From contig CAJNDS010002413.1 of the NCBI GenBank assembly GCA_905221605.1, positions 530,001 through 543,541 on the forward strand: DNA of 13,541 nt, given 5' to 3'. The translations under genes and the position numbers were made by a program. This DNA comes from Symbiodinium natans. Its lineage: Eukaryota > Sar > Dinophyceae > Suessiales > Symbiodiniaceae. Under the pieces are notes generated by a model, which was not told the DNA's origin, ran no database searches, and worked only from the letters and a program-made list of their open reading frames with translations. Shown here in pieces: positions 1-7,136 of this stretch. Each line of letters opens with the position of its first letter. Position 1 is the stretch's first letter.

Positions 1-80
1 TGCTTCATTGCCTCGGAGGTCCTCAAGGAGCCCGCGATTACTTGCTTCACTTTAGGGGGCAGGCGCCCAGGATTGCTTAC
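1..80. other. Unique sequence at the left edge
   Basis: Short unique stretch before the first telomere-like block. No feature is recognised. A single TTTAGGG unit occurs at about 50-57 inside it. Confidence 0.5.
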
Positions 81-160
81 TTTAGGGCTCAGGGTTTCGG
101 GTTTAGGGTTTAGGGCTTAGGGCTTAGGGTTTAGGGTTTGGGGTTTAGGGTTTAGGGTTA
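81..160 (+). repeat. Interstitial TTTAGGG block
   Basis: About eleven heptamers of TTTAGGG type with single-base variants (TTTCGGG, CTTAGGG, TTTGGGG). The unit is the Arabidopsis-type telomeric repeat. It is G-rich on the given strand and ends at the unique spacer 161-250, which is followed by an inverted CCCTAAA block. Confidence 0.9.
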
Positions 161-256
161 GAGAAGGGCATTTATGATCCCGGCTCGCGGGCTGCTGAGT
201 TGGCCTTGATCGAGGTCTTAAGAACAGGCAGTGCAGTTCAAGCCCTGGGCCCTGAG
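161..256. other. Unique spacer between inverted telomeric blocks
   Basis: GC-rich unique sequence flanked by TTTAGGG on the left and CCCTAAA on the right. One + frame is open throughout (it contains DPGSRAAELALIEVL), preceded by TTAG and containing a possible GT donor (CGAG/GTCTT) near 211-218. It could be a short exon or a gene fragment, but open frames of this length are common by chance in GC-rich DNA. Confidence 0.35.
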
Positions 257-317
257 CCCTAAACCCTAAACCCTAAACCCTAAACCCTAAACCCTAAACC
301 CTAAACCCTAAACCCTA
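257..317 (-). repeat. Interstitial CCCTAAA block
   Basis: Roughly eight almost perfect CCCTAAA heptamers, in inverted orientation relative to the block at 81-160. The flanking units are degenerate (CCCTGAG, CCCTAGA). Confidence 0.93.
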
Positions 318-427
318 GACCCTGCACATTCTAGGTTCCTAGCTCCCCCGATCCTCTACTAAGAGTCTCTGAGGCACTCAGAGGAGATGAAGCTCACCCA
401 TGAGCCGCTAAGGATCAGTAGGCAAGA

Positions 428-492
428 GGGTTTAGGATTTTAAGGTTCAGGGTTTAGGGCTTTAGGGTTTTCGGTGTTTTCGGGTTTTGGGG
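428..492 (+). repeat. Degenerate TTTAGGG block
   Basis: Heptamers decayed by substitutions and single-base indels (TTTAGGATTTTAAGG, TTTTCGGG). Unique spacers lie on both sides (318-427 and 493-601). The right-hand spacer is open in one + frame and is preceded by TCCAG. Confidence 0.75.
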
Positions 493-601
493 TGTCCAGG
501 AGCACTGCCCCACCGCTCAGCTGCTACCTATGTCCACGCAGCTTGTGCTTCTCGGAGCGACAGTGAAGCCCTAAATATTTCAGGGAAGACTGAAGCCCCA
601 A

Positions 602-660
602 AAACCCGACCGTAAACCCTAACCCCTAAATTCTACCGAAGCCTCCTAGGCTAACCCTTA
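602..660 (-). repeat. Short degenerate CCCTAAA block
   Basis: A few decayed units (ACCGTAAACCCTAACCCCTAA) bordering the longest unique block of the mosaic. Confidence 0.6.
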
Positions 661-668
661 CCTCAGGC

Positions 669-1480
669 TTGGGGTATGGGTATGCCCTTGGCAGGGTCGG
701 CTGGTGTTTTTTTCCACCTCTACCCTATAGGGGTAGAGCTACCCCTGGCAAAAGGTGGTCCTTCCCGGGTCCTCCTTCGTTCGAGCCATCTAGGCTGATG
801 GCAGCGGGCACCTGGCGTCCATCGCATCTCAGGGCTTCCGATGAGGGAGCCGGCACTTTGCGGGTTTGCGGCGGCCGCAGCCAGCGCTCGCTTCGATCCT
901 GCTAGCGACTTCGCGGCGCCTGGTGGACACAAGTCGTGCCGCGCCGCGCTGCACCTCGCGGAGCGCTTGCTCCGGGATTGTGCTCCATGTCCTCGCCGCT
1001 TTTGTCGGTGTAGCCCCGCTCCATAGCACAGCTTCTTCAGCGCTGAGCGTTCATCGCAAGAAGCACGCGTGGCCTGTGTGTCGCTACCACTTGGAGCAGT
1101 GCTTTCTACTTTCTTCGGGGGCAGGCGCGGGCTTCTGCGCAGCTTTGTGCGCGGCTGTGCTTGTATTCGCCTCCATGTTCGAGCAACGCTCTCTTGCTGT
1201 CCGCTGAGAGGATGGACCGCACGCTTGTCCACGAAACCCCTAGGTCTGCGTGCATGTTGAACGCGGTTCTCTCAAGACCCGGCGACGGACGGCCTATAAC
1301 CACGTCGCATGCGTGTCCCGGGCTGCCCCTAAACGTGTGCCTTAATTATGCTGTTCAGGCGATATGCGTGGCATCGTCGTCCCATGAACTCGTCAAACCG
1401 AAGAGGCTTTTCGACATTGATCCCCAAGCTCGTCTGAAAATCCCTCGTATTTGTCAGGTCCCGCCCCCCACCCAAACCCG
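669..1480. other. Long GC-rich unique block, coding status unresolved
   Basis: The longest stretch of the left 11 kb without telomere-like repeat. Several overlapping open frames exist on both strands: about 170 codons on the minus strand at 720-1232, and 113 and 111 codons on the plus strand at 866-1207 and 1161-1496. All translate to Arg/Ser/Ala/Pro-rich sequence without a recognisable domain, which is what GC-rich non-coding DNA gives by chance. No promoter, RNA gene or repeat was recognised. It may hold an exon, but no frame stands out. Confidence 0.5.
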
Positions 1481-1483
1481 AGG

Positions 1484-1526
1484 ATTTAGGGTTTAGGGTT
1501 TCAGGTTTCGGGTTTAAGGTAAGGGG
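1484..1526 (+). repeat. TTTAGGG block
   Basis: About five heptamers decaying rightwards (TTTCAGG, TTTAAGG). It is followed within about 30 bases by inverted C-rich units at 1556-1582. Confidence 0.8.
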
Positions 1527-1555
1527 TCCAAGTTTCAGAGTTCGAGGTTTTGGGC

Positions 1556-1603
1556 ACCTTAAACCCCTCGACCCTGACCCCCTCGTAGGGTTCGGGGTTC
1601 AGA
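1556..1603. repeat. Inverted pair of degenerate telomeric units
   Basis: C-rich units (CTTAAACCCCTCGACCCTGA) switch to G-rich units (GTAGGGTTCGGGGTTCAG) within a few bases, giving a small foldback. The following 1604-1746 is AT-richer unique sequence with nothing recognised. Confidence 0.55.
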
Positions 1604-1746
1604 GCCCCGCATCGTTATCAGTAACATAGCTGTTTGCTATCAGAGGGGTAGCTAGCAGTGCTTTCTTCATGAAATCATTCCATGCATCCTGTTCGTTCAT
1701 GTCCAGTTGAGATTCCCTCTCAGTATCTTACTGCGTCAAGGCTTCG

Positions 1747-1912
1747 AGTTTAGGACCCTCACTTCAGGGGTTTAGGTAGGTTTAGGGTGTATAACGCCCT
1801 CAAGCTCTAGATCCCAAACCTTAAAGCCCTAACATAGGTAGAATATCGGGTTTTGGGGGGGTGATTCTAGTAGAATACATTCGCGTCCCTAAACCCTAGA
1901 CCCTAAACCCCT
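1747..1912. repeat. Mixed degenerate telomeric blocks
   Basis: Degenerate G-rich units at 1747-1790 turn directly into C-rich units at 1797-1831. A short unique part (1832-1886) follows, then CCCTAAACCCTAGACCC at 1887-1912. Confidence 0.65.
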
Positions 1913-2018
1913 ATATTAGAGCTTTGCAAGCCTCGAAGGCAGCAGTTCGCAAAGGAGCACCCGCCGGATGCCGACTACACCAACGTGGCACCTCCCTCAG
2001 CTTCATCGAGGGCCTTCA
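1913..2018. other. Unique spacer, possible coding fragment
   Basis: Unique GC-rich spacer between a CCCTAAA block and a TTTAGGG block. One + frame is open from about 1919 to the TAG of the first TTTAGGG unit, with normal-looking residue composition (FAKEHPPDADYTNVAPP), and is preceded by ATTAG. It could be a short exon. It is not recognised. Confidence 0.3.
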
Positions 2019-2073
2019 GGGTTTAGGGTTTAGGGTTTAGGGTTTAGGGTTTAGGGTTCAGGGTTTAGGATTT
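2019..2073 (+). repeat. TTTAGGG block
   Basis: About seven heptamers, mostly perfect, ending at the start of dispersed element A. Confidence 0.92.
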
Positions 2074-2080
2074 AATATAC

Positions 2081-2174
2081 GGGTCGGAGTAGTTACCGGT
2101 AGTTTTCCCGTGTAGTCCGTTTGTAGTTATACCACAGTAAACCCACAAAACCCTGTTTTGATTGTTAGGGCCCC
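2081..2174 (+). mobile_element. Dispersed element GGGTCGGA, copy A
   Basis: Full-length-looking copy of a short dispersed repeat, recognised because the same ordered blocks recur at 6061 and 7000: GGGTCGGA at the start, a TAGTTTTCCC/GTCC core, TGTAGTTATAC, CACAAAACCCTG, then TGATTGTTAGGGCCCC at the end. By eye the first 50 bases match copy B at about 37 positions. It encodes no protein. A non-autonomous transposon or SINE-like unit is possible; its class is unknown. Confidence 0.6.
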
Positions 2175-2430
2175 ATTATTCGCTTCTTGTTCTACTCTTG
2201 TGCTTACTACTCGTCTCTGCTCTTCAAACTTCTTGTTGCTACGACGGGTACCTGTCTGTGTTGCTACTAACTGATATTAGTTATTGTTATTGTCAGCACC
2301 ATGAGCATGACGACGTCGATGAGGATCATGATTGTTATCACCATTTCAGAATGTGTTGCTGTCAATTATTTCTTGCCAGTGTTTTCGTTCGTGTGTGTGG
2401 GGGGGGGGGGGGGGTGGTAATTCTCGGGAA
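2175..2430. other. Unique spacer ending in GT and G runs
   Basis: AT-richer unique sequence containing GAT/CAT-rich simple sequence near 2298-2345, then (GT)n and a run of 16 G at 2399-2414. The + frame through here continues into the CCCTCAA array and gives a peptide of repeat origin, so I do not call a gene. Confidence 0.6.
2399..2414 (+). repeat. Poly-G run (16 G)
   Basis: Uninterrupted G homopolymer after a short GT repeat. Its length may be imprecise in the assembly, and it could form a G-quadruplex. Confidence 0.9.
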
Positions 2431-2582
<152 letters not shown>

Positions 2583-2667
2583 CCCAATCGTGTGCTCCCA
2601 GGTGCGCAGCGTCGAGAAGGCAGCCGGACTGGAGCTGTGCAGCAGCGAAGGCTGCTTGAGGTTGTTT
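2583..2667. other. Unique spacer, splice-like borders
   Basis: GC-rich spacer. CTCCCAG precedes GTGCGCAGC at about 2602, and CTTGAG/GTTGTTTG follows at about 2656-2668. The 59 bases between are open in one + frame (VEKAAGLELCSSEGCL). These are acceptor-like and donor-like borders, but the call is only a hypothesis. Confidence 0.3.
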
Positions 2668-2720
2668 GGGGGTTTAGGGTTTCGGGTTTAGTTCAGGGGG
2701 GGTTCAGGGTTTAGGTTTGG
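2668..2720 (+). repeat. Degenerate TTTAGGG block
   Basis: A few TTTAGGG-like units with G expansion, running into a 22-G homopolymer. Confidence 0.75.
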
Positions 2721-2728
2721 TCTTGCGC

Positions 2729-2750
2729 GGGGGGGGGGGGGGGGGGGGGG
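2729..2750 (+). repeat. Poly-G run (22 G)
   Basis: Uninterrupted G homopolymer, the longest in the window. Its length is likely to be uncertain in the assembly. Confidence 0.9.
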
Positions 2751-3110
2751 TGAGAAAAATTGCATTATGATGAACAATGGCAGTGGATCGTCGCCGCAGC
2801 AGACCTCAACGCACTGTTTTAAATTGACAGTGACTACAGTTGCTTTGCCTATGCAAAATGCTTCTAACAGAGCCCTCGAGGAATCTTCTAAACCCTTCTA
2901 AACCCTAAACACCCGAGAACCCCCCACAGTGTGAGATATGGCACAAGAATGAAAAGACAATCTTGTTGTTTACAGAGGGATGAGAAGCCGTGCCGTGGAG
3001 GCCTCGCCGGGTGCACACAGCAGCTCCTCAGTCTCACAGGGGCTGTTCTTGAAGGGGGGCCGTGTTTTTTCTGGCCCATCCCCTTAGCAACAACAGTGTA
3101 GGGACCTGGG
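2751..3110. other. Unique spacer with one short CCCTAAA remnant
   Basis: Mostly unique sequence. Two CCCTAAA-like units occur at 2888-2910. A run ending CCCCCCACAG precedes a 17-codon open stretch (CEIWHKNEKTILLFTEG) at about 2930, and TTTACAG precedes another open stretch from about 2976. On the minus strand 2888-3079 is open for about 63 codons. No domain is recognised on either strand. Confidence 0.4.
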
Positions 3111-3176
3111 GGGGTTTCGGGGCTTTGGAAAGTTTAGGGCCTGGTTTGGTTTAGGGTGTAGGCTTTAGGGTTTGGG
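3111..3176 (+). repeat. Strongly degenerate TTTAGGG block
   Basis: Decayed units (GGGGTTTCGGGGCTTTGG, TTTAGGGTGTAGG, TTTAGGGTTTGGG). Confidence 0.65.
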
Positions 3177-3286
3177 AGGAGAAGCTGCAAAGCCTGAATT
3201 GCTTGGCGCAGGCCCCGCCAGCAAAAGTGACTGAGCCGCGGCCCACCAGTTCGCGCGCGCGGCACGGGATTTAAGATCCCAAGGCT
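3177..3286. other. Unique spacer left of palindromic element 1
   Basis: Unique sequence with a CGCGCGCG run at 3252-3260. One + frame is open for about 32 codons (EEKLQSLNCLAQAPPAKV) after TTTGGGAG. Not recognised. Confidence 0.35.
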
Positions 3287-3388
3287 GGTATGTTGCCCCT
3301 TATACTAACAGCTCCCTAATGGGGATTATGGTACCCCCGATTAGAATCCCCAGGAAGGGCTGTTGGTATAAGGGGGAACATCTCAAGG
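3287..3388. mobile_element. Palindromic MITE-like element, copy 1
   Basis: Near-perfect inverted repeat. The left arm at 3290-3312 and the right arm at 3359-3381 are each 23 bases and pair with two mismatches (arm core CCCTTATACYAACAGC). The interior is also partly palindromic (GGGGATT at about 3320 and AATCCCC at about 3345). The whole unit can fold into one long hairpin of about 92 bases. It has no coding capacity. A second, inverted and partly deleted copy lies at 5187-5261, which shows that this is a dispersed element and not a local hairpin. Confidence 0.7.
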
Positions 3389-3411
3389 CCCTGTGGCTTT
3401 CACCCTCCTCC

Positions 3412-3438
3412 TCCCCCCCCCGCCCCCCCCGCGCCCCC
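3412..3438 (-). repeat. Interrupted poly-C tract
   Basis: Runs of 9, 8 and 6 C separated by G or GCG, just downstream of palindromic copy 1. Confidence 0.85.
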
Positions 3439-3496
3439 CACAAAAAAAGGCGAAGAAGAGCACCTCAGCCATGAATTAAGGGTCTAATTAGGGTCT

Positions 3497-3571
3497 CCCT
3501 TGTTTTTCCCGCTCCCTAAACCCTAAACCTTAGGGTTCCCTCATATTTTCCGCCACCCTAAACCCTAAACC
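3497..3571 (-). repeat. Imperfect tandem duplication including CCCTAAA units
   Basis: CCCTTGTTTTTCCCGCTCCC followed by two CCCTAAA units (3497-3528) recurs as CCCTCATATTTTCCGCCACCC plus two CCCTAAA units (3538-3571), separated by TTAGGGTT. A mixed telomeric/unique unit has been duplicated and has since diverged. Confidence 0.55.
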
Positions 3572-3705
3572 CCCTAAACCCCCTAAGCCCCCTAAACCCC
3601 CTAAACCCCCTAAACCCCCTCAACCCCCTCAACCCCCTCAATCCCTCAACCCCTCAACCCCTCAACCCTAAACCCTCGTCCGCTCAACCCATTCAACCCT
3701 AAAGC
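3556..3705 (-). repeat. C-rich telomere-like array, octamer variants
   Basis: CCCTAAA drifts into CCCCCTAAA, then CCCCCTCAA, CCCCTCAA and back to CCCTAAA. Unit length varies (7-9) in ordered runs, so the variants have amplified locally. Confidence 0.85.
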
Positions 3706-3783
3706 CCAAAAGCTACAGAGCACTGGGGGTTCCTTGTCAGGGGTGCTGGAGGGTTTGTGTTGGGGTTTGGGATGCCAATCGCT
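3706..3783. other. Unique spacer
   Basis: Short unique stretch. CTACAG precedes an open stretch (STGGSLSGVLE) that ends at GGAGGGTTTGTG. Exon-like borders only; unrecognised. Confidence 0.3.
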
Positions 3784-3861
3784 AGGGTTTAAGGCTTTCG
3801 GGTATAGGGTTTTAGGGTTCAGGGTTTAGGGTTTTAGGGTTTAGGGTTTCAGGGTGAGGGC
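3784..3861 (+). repeat. TTTAGGG block with TTTTAGGG variants
   Basis: About ten units alternating seven and eight bases. It is followed by the unique spacer 3862-3978, which is open in one + frame (GCLDRFAVRCGVQVHVQTV) after GGTTACAG. Confidence 0.85.
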
Positions 3862-3978
3862 TTAATGGCTTCATTTTGGGTTACAGGGTTGCTTGGACAG
3901 ATTCGCAGTTAGGTGTGGTGTTCAAGTACATGTCCAAACCGTGAGGCTCGTCAAGCTACTTCCTAGATGGTCAAGAAA

Positions 3979-4067
3979 CCCTAAACCCTAAACCCTAAAC
4001 CCTAAACCCTAAACCCTAAACCCTGAACCCTAAACCCTAAACCCTAAACCCTAAACCCTAAACCCTA
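3979..4067 (-). repeat. CCCTAAA array
   Basis: About thirteen heptamers, only one of them variant (CCCTGAA). Inverted relative to the block at 3784-3861. Confidence 0.96.
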
Positions 4068-4146
4068 TAGAGTTGCGGTGGGCGTGCCCCGGGCGCCGGA
4101 GGGGGGGCAACAGCTGCAGCGGCCTATCAGGGGGGGGTGTTGTTCT
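4068..4146. other. GC-rich unique spacer
   Basis: GC-rich unique sequence with G runs (seven G at 4102 and eight at 4129). One + frame is open (RVAVGVPRAPEGGQQLQRP). Not recognised. Confidence 0.3.
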
Positions 4147-4284
4147 CCTAAACCCTGAACTCCCTAAGCCCGCAACTCCCATAAACCCTGAACTCCCTAA
4201 TCCCTAAACCCTAAACCCGCAACCCTCAACCCTTAGCCCTAAACCCTAAACCCTAAACCCTAAACCCTAAACCCTAAACCCTAC
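4147..4284 (-). repeat. CCCTAAA array, degenerate on its left
   Basis: The left half is decayed (CCTGAACTCCCTAAGCC and similar, itself a short repeat). The right half, from about 4234, is essentially perfect CCCTAAA. Confidence 0.93.
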
Positions 4285-4415
4285 ACAAAACAACTCGCCC
4301 CCTTTAAGGCAGCCGAACGCCACGACCCGCGCGCGCCGAAGGGTGGAGAGTCGAGGGCTGCTTTTCCCCACGCCCACGCCTCCGACCCCTCCGCGCGCGC
4401 GTCGCCTTTTAAAGT
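4285..4415. other. GC-rich unique spacer
   Basis: Very GC-rich, with CGCGCGCG at two places. One + frame is open for about 40 codons up to the TAG of the next block (APFKAAERHDPRAPKGGESR). Composition-driven openness is likely. Confidence 0.3.
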
Positions 4416-4515
4416 CTAGGGTTTAGGGTTTAGGGTTTAGGGTATAGGGTGTAGGGTGTAGGGTGTAGGGTTTAGGGTTTAGGGTGTAGGGTGTAGGGTT
4501 TAGGGTTTAGGGTTT
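4416..4515 (+). repeat. TTTAGGG array with clustered TGTAGGG variants
   Basis: About fourteen heptamers. TGTAGGG occurs in two clusters separated by canonical units, indicating local duplication of a variant pair. Confidence 0.93.
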
Positions 4516-4587
4516 AAAGTCGGTGGCAGGGTGCGCCACGAGAGCTCGGGCTTTCCCACACTACTACTTGTTTAAGAACTTTAAGAA

Positions 4588-4653
4588 CCCTAAACCCTAA
4601 ACCCTAATCCCCAAACCCCAAACCCTAAACCCTAAGCCCGAAACCCCAAACCC
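4588..4653 (-). repeat. CCCTAAA block with CCCCAAA variants
   Basis: About nine units including CCCCAAA and CCCGAAA. The unique spacer 4516-4587 separates it from the inverted block on the left. Confidence 0.88.
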
Positions 4654-4823
4654 AAGAAACACAATAAATGTTCTTCTTTCTTATAAGGTAACATAGGGAT
4701 GCTTTTCTTTTGGGACCCTAAGCCTGAGGGCCTCAGGGTCGTGGGCTTCGGACAGCCCGGGCTTCTCTGAGCGCAGCCCCTGAAGAAACAGCTCGCAGGG
4801 TTGGCTGAGCGAACAAGGGTGAC
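4654..4823. other. Unique spacer
   Basis: The left half is AT-rich, the right half GC-rich. A + frame after GAGCGCAG at about 4778 is open (PLKKQLAGLAERTRVTG) and meets AAGGGTGACAG. Possible short exon; unrecognised. Confidence 0.3.
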
Positions 4824-4962
4824 AGGGTTTAGGGTTGAGGGTTCTAGGGTTTAGGGTTTAGGGTTTAGGGTTATAGGGTTTTGGGTTCTAGGGTTTAGGG
4901 TTACTGTATAGGGTTTAGGGTTCTAGGGTTTAGGGTTTAGGGCTATAGGGTTTGGTGTTTAG
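4824..4962 (+). repeat. TTTAGGG array with TTCTAGGG variants
   Basis: About nineteen units. TTCTAGGG and TTATAGGG octamers recur between canonical heptamers. The array decays rightwards into 4963-5016. Confidence 0.9.
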
Positions 4963-5016
4963 CGCGTCCGAGGGCCTGTAGGGTTTAGAGCTTAGGCTGG
5001 CTTCTAGGGTTCCCGG

Positions 5017-5106
5017 GTTTGTTTATTTATTTATTTGTTTATTTGTTTATTTGTTTATTTACTTATCTATTTATTTATTTCTTTATTTATTTATTTGTTT
5101 GTTGTT
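5017..5106 (+). repeat. TTTA/TTTG tetranucleotide microsatellite
   Basis: About twenty-two tetranucleotide units, mostly TTTA with TTTG interspersed and a few TTTC/CTTA. It lies 80 bases left of palindromic copy 2. The apparent hydrophobic open frame here is produced by the repeat. Confidence 0.93.
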
Positions 5107-5186
5107 ATGTATTTCATCATTATCTATTGTACTTATTTATTGTTAGTTTTTTGTTTTTTTTGGAGGGGTGCTAGTGCAAATCTAAA

Positions 5187-5261
5187 GCTAACAGTCCTTC
5201 ATAGGGATTCTAATGGGGGGTACTATAATCCCTTGTTGGTATAAGGGGGAACATCCCAAGG
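5187..5261. mobile_element. Palindromic MITE-like element, copy 2 (inverted, partial)
   Basis: Matches the reverse complement of copy 1 in order: CTAACAG, then AGGGATTCTAAT, GGGGGTACTATAATCCC, then TTGGTATAAGGGGGAACAT and CCAAGG. The outer part of one arm and about ten bases inside the other arm are missing. The preserved end is closely similar to the right arm of copy 1, which fixes that terminus as an element end. Confidence 0.65.
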
Positions 5262-5398
5262 TTAGGGTTAAAAGGTTCAGGCTTTTGGCGGAACCCGTCG
5301 TTCTGCGCATGTGGCTTTGTTACGGTGCCTTTCGGGATTCGAAGAACTAGCCGCGTGACAACGCAATAAGGGACCGCGGATCATGTGGAGCCTCAGCT
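5262..5398. other. Unique spacer
   Basis: A few G-rich telomere-like units at the left edge, then unique GC-rich sequence. A + frame after GGTTCAG is open for about 25 codons (AFGGTRRSAHVALLRCLSGF). Unrecognised. Confidence 0.3.
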
Positions 5399-5444
5399 TG
5401 AGGGTTTAGGGTTTAGGGTTTTAGGGTTTAGGGTTTTGGGTTTA
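5399..5444 (+). repeat. TTTAGGG block
   Basis: About six units, two of them octamers. The 55-base unique spacer 5445-5499 separates it from the longest inverted CCCTAAA array. Confidence 0.9.
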
Positions 5445-5499
5445 GCATTTACCAGGTACCTACAGGTTTTGACAGTTGGGGTAGCGCCGCGGAGGCTGG

Positions 5500-5994
5500 C
5501 CCTAAACCCTAAACCCTAAACCCTAAACCCTAAACCCTAAACCCTAAACCCTAAACCCTAAACCCTAAACCCTAAACCCTAAACCCTAAACCCTAAACCC
5601 TAAACCCTAAACCCTAAACCCTAAACCCCTAAACTAAACCCTAAACACCTAAACCCTAAACCCTAAACCCTAAACCCTAAACCCTAAACCCTAAACCCTA
5701 AACCCTAAACCCTAAACCCTAGCCTAAAGCCCTACACCCTAAACCCTAAAACCCTAAAACCCTAAACCCTTAAACCCTAAACCCTAAACCCTAAACCCTA
5801 AAAAACCCTAAATCCTAAACCCTAAACCTAACACCTAAAAACCCTAAAACCCTAAACCCTAAACCCTAAACCCCCCTAAACCCTAAACCCTAAAACCCTA
5901 AACCCTAAAACCCTAAACCCTAAACCCTAAACCCTAAACCCTAAACCCTAAACCCTAAACCCTAAACCCTAAACCCTAACACTAAACCCTAAAC
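5500..5994 (-). repeat. Longest CCCTAAA array
   Basis: About seventy units. Positions 5500-5629 are uninterrupted perfect heptamers (about 18.5). The remainder has indel variants (CCCTAAAA, CCCCTAAA, CACCTAAA). Such length and purity suggest recent expansion or recent addition. Confidence 0.97.
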
Positions 5995-6060
5995 TGCAAC
6001 AATGTCCTTAAGGTCCCCTAACATCCTTGAAACCCCCACGATCTGATGATCCTAATGTAG
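5995..6060. other. Unique spacer left of element B
   Basis: Unique sequence with nothing recognised. It ends directly at dispersed element copy B. Confidence 0.4.
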
Positions 6061-6212
6061 GGGTCGGAAGAATTACTCATAGTATTCCCTTATGGTCCCT
6101 CTGTAATTATACTATACTATAATAACCAACCCCAAAACCCTAAGCCCTAAACCCTGAACCCTAAACCCTAAACCCTAAACCCTAAACCCTAAACTCTGAT
6201 AGTTCAGGCCCC
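6061..6212 (+). mobile_element. Dispersed element GGGTCGGA, copy B, carrying an internal CCCTAAA array
   Basis: The left part (6061-6137) aligns with copy A from GGGTCGGA to the internal AAAACCCT. The right end (TCTGATAGTTCAGGCCCC, 6195-6212) aligns with the ends of copies A and C. Between them, where A and C have only CCCTG, copy B has about eight CCCTAAA units. Confidence 0.55.
6138..6194 (-). repeat. CCCTAAA array inside element B
   Basis: CCCTAAG, CCCTAAA and CCCTGAA units grade into perfect heptamers. The site corresponds to the lone CCCTG of the other element copies. Confidence 0.85.
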
Positions 6213-6296
6213 TATATCGGACATTCGCAAGCGGCAAAAATCGCAGGTGGCCGCGCTCCTCGAGCCTTGGGACTCGACCTCAGCAGAAGGTCAAAG
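6213..6296. other. GC-rich unique spacer
   Basis: Open in two + frames at once (RKRQKSQVAALLEPWDSTSA in one, GHSQAAKIAGGRAPRALGL in another). This illustrates that openness here is weak evidence of coding. Confidence 0.3.
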
Positions 6297-6360
6297 GGCT
6301 TAGGGTTTAGGGTTCAGGGTTTAGGGTTTAGGGTTTAGGGCTAGGATTTAGGGTTTAGGG
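6297..6360 (+). repeat. TTTAGGG block
   Basis: About nine units, mostly canonical. Confidence 0.92.
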
Positions 6361-6390
6361 ATATTGACGGTCAAGACTTTCTCAGGTTGC

Positions 6391-6783
6391 AGGGTTTGGT
6401 GTATGGGGTCTGGGGCCTAGAGTCTGGGGCTTCGGGCTTAGGGTTTTAGGGTTGTAGGGTTTGGAGTATGGGATGAGTATGGGGTTTGGGGTTTGGGGTT
6501 CAGTGTTTAGGGGTTTGGGGTTTAGGGTTTAAGGTCAAGGGTTTGGCTTTTTAGGGTTTGGGGTGTGGGGTTTAGGGTTTGGAGTTTAGGGTTTGGGGTT
6601 TGGGGTTTGGCGTACGGGGTTGGGTTTAGGGTTTAGGGTTTAGGGTTTAGGGTTTAGGGTTTAGGGTTTAGGGTTTTAGGGTTCAGGGTTTAGGGTTTAG
6701 GGTTTTAGGGTTCAGGGTTTGGGGTTTGGGGTGTGGGGTTTAGGGTTTTATGGTTTTGAGGGTTCAGGGTTTTTGGGGTTTCA
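6391..6783 (+). repeat. Long mixed TTTAGGG / TTTGGGG array
   Basis: About 55 G-rich units. The outer parts are rich in TTTGGGG, TGTGGGG and TATGGGG. The core at 6624-6672 is perfect TTTAGGG. A pure core with decayed flanks suggests an older array re-expanded in the middle. Confidence 0.9.
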
Positions 6784-6985
6784 AGCCCTAAGCCGTTGCA
6801 CCTGCCAAGCCCCCCATCGAAAGTTTCCCCCCAAAAAAGCCCCTACACCCTGAGGTCTAAGCCCAAAACCCCCAAAGCACAGACCCTTAACCCCCAGACC
6901 CTAAACCGCTAAACCCTAAATCCTCAACCTTAAACCCCCAAACCCCAACACCCCCAAACCCGTAGTCCCTAAACCCTAAGCCTGG
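6784..6985 (-). repeat. Degenerate C-rich array with a head-to-head junction on its left
   Basis: G-rich units end at 6783 and C-rich units (AAGCCCTAAGCC) begin at once. A partly unique stretch (6798-6840) follows, then decayed CCCTAAA/CCCCAAA units to 6985. Confidence 0.75.
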
Positions 6986-6999
6986 CAGCCATAATTCTG

Positions 7000-7062
7000 G
7001 GGTCGGAATAGCTATACTAGACTAACCCCCCCCCACAACCCTGTTCTGATCATGCAGGCTCC
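7000..7062 (+). mobile_element. Dispersed element GGGTCGGA, copy C (internally deleted)
   Basis: Begins GGGTCGGAATAGCTATAC and ends CACAACCCTGTTCTGATCATG plus CAGGCTCC, matching both ends of copy A. About 30 internal bases are missing and a run of nine C is present. Confidence 0.55.
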
Positions 7063-7063
7063 G

Positions 7064-7136
7064 AAGCCCTAAACCCTAAGCCCTAGGCCCTAAGCCCTAA
7101 GCCCTAAACCCGAAGCCCTAAACCCTAAACCCTAAG
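7064..7136 (-). repeat. CCCTAAA/CCCTAAG array preceding the higher-order repeat
   Basis: About ten units mixing CCCTAAA, CCCTAAG, CCCTAGG and CCCGAAG. Confidence 0.9.

Noticed and set aside
720-1232. 170-codon minus-strand ORF and overlapping plus-strand ORFs in the long unique block
   Set aside because: Several frames on both strands are open at once, the composition is Arg/Ser/Ala/Pro-rich, and no domain is visible. GC-rich non-coding DNA explains this.
5035-5244. Hydrophobic 69-codon ORF
   Set aside because: It is translated TTTA/TTTG microsatellite running into the palindromic element.
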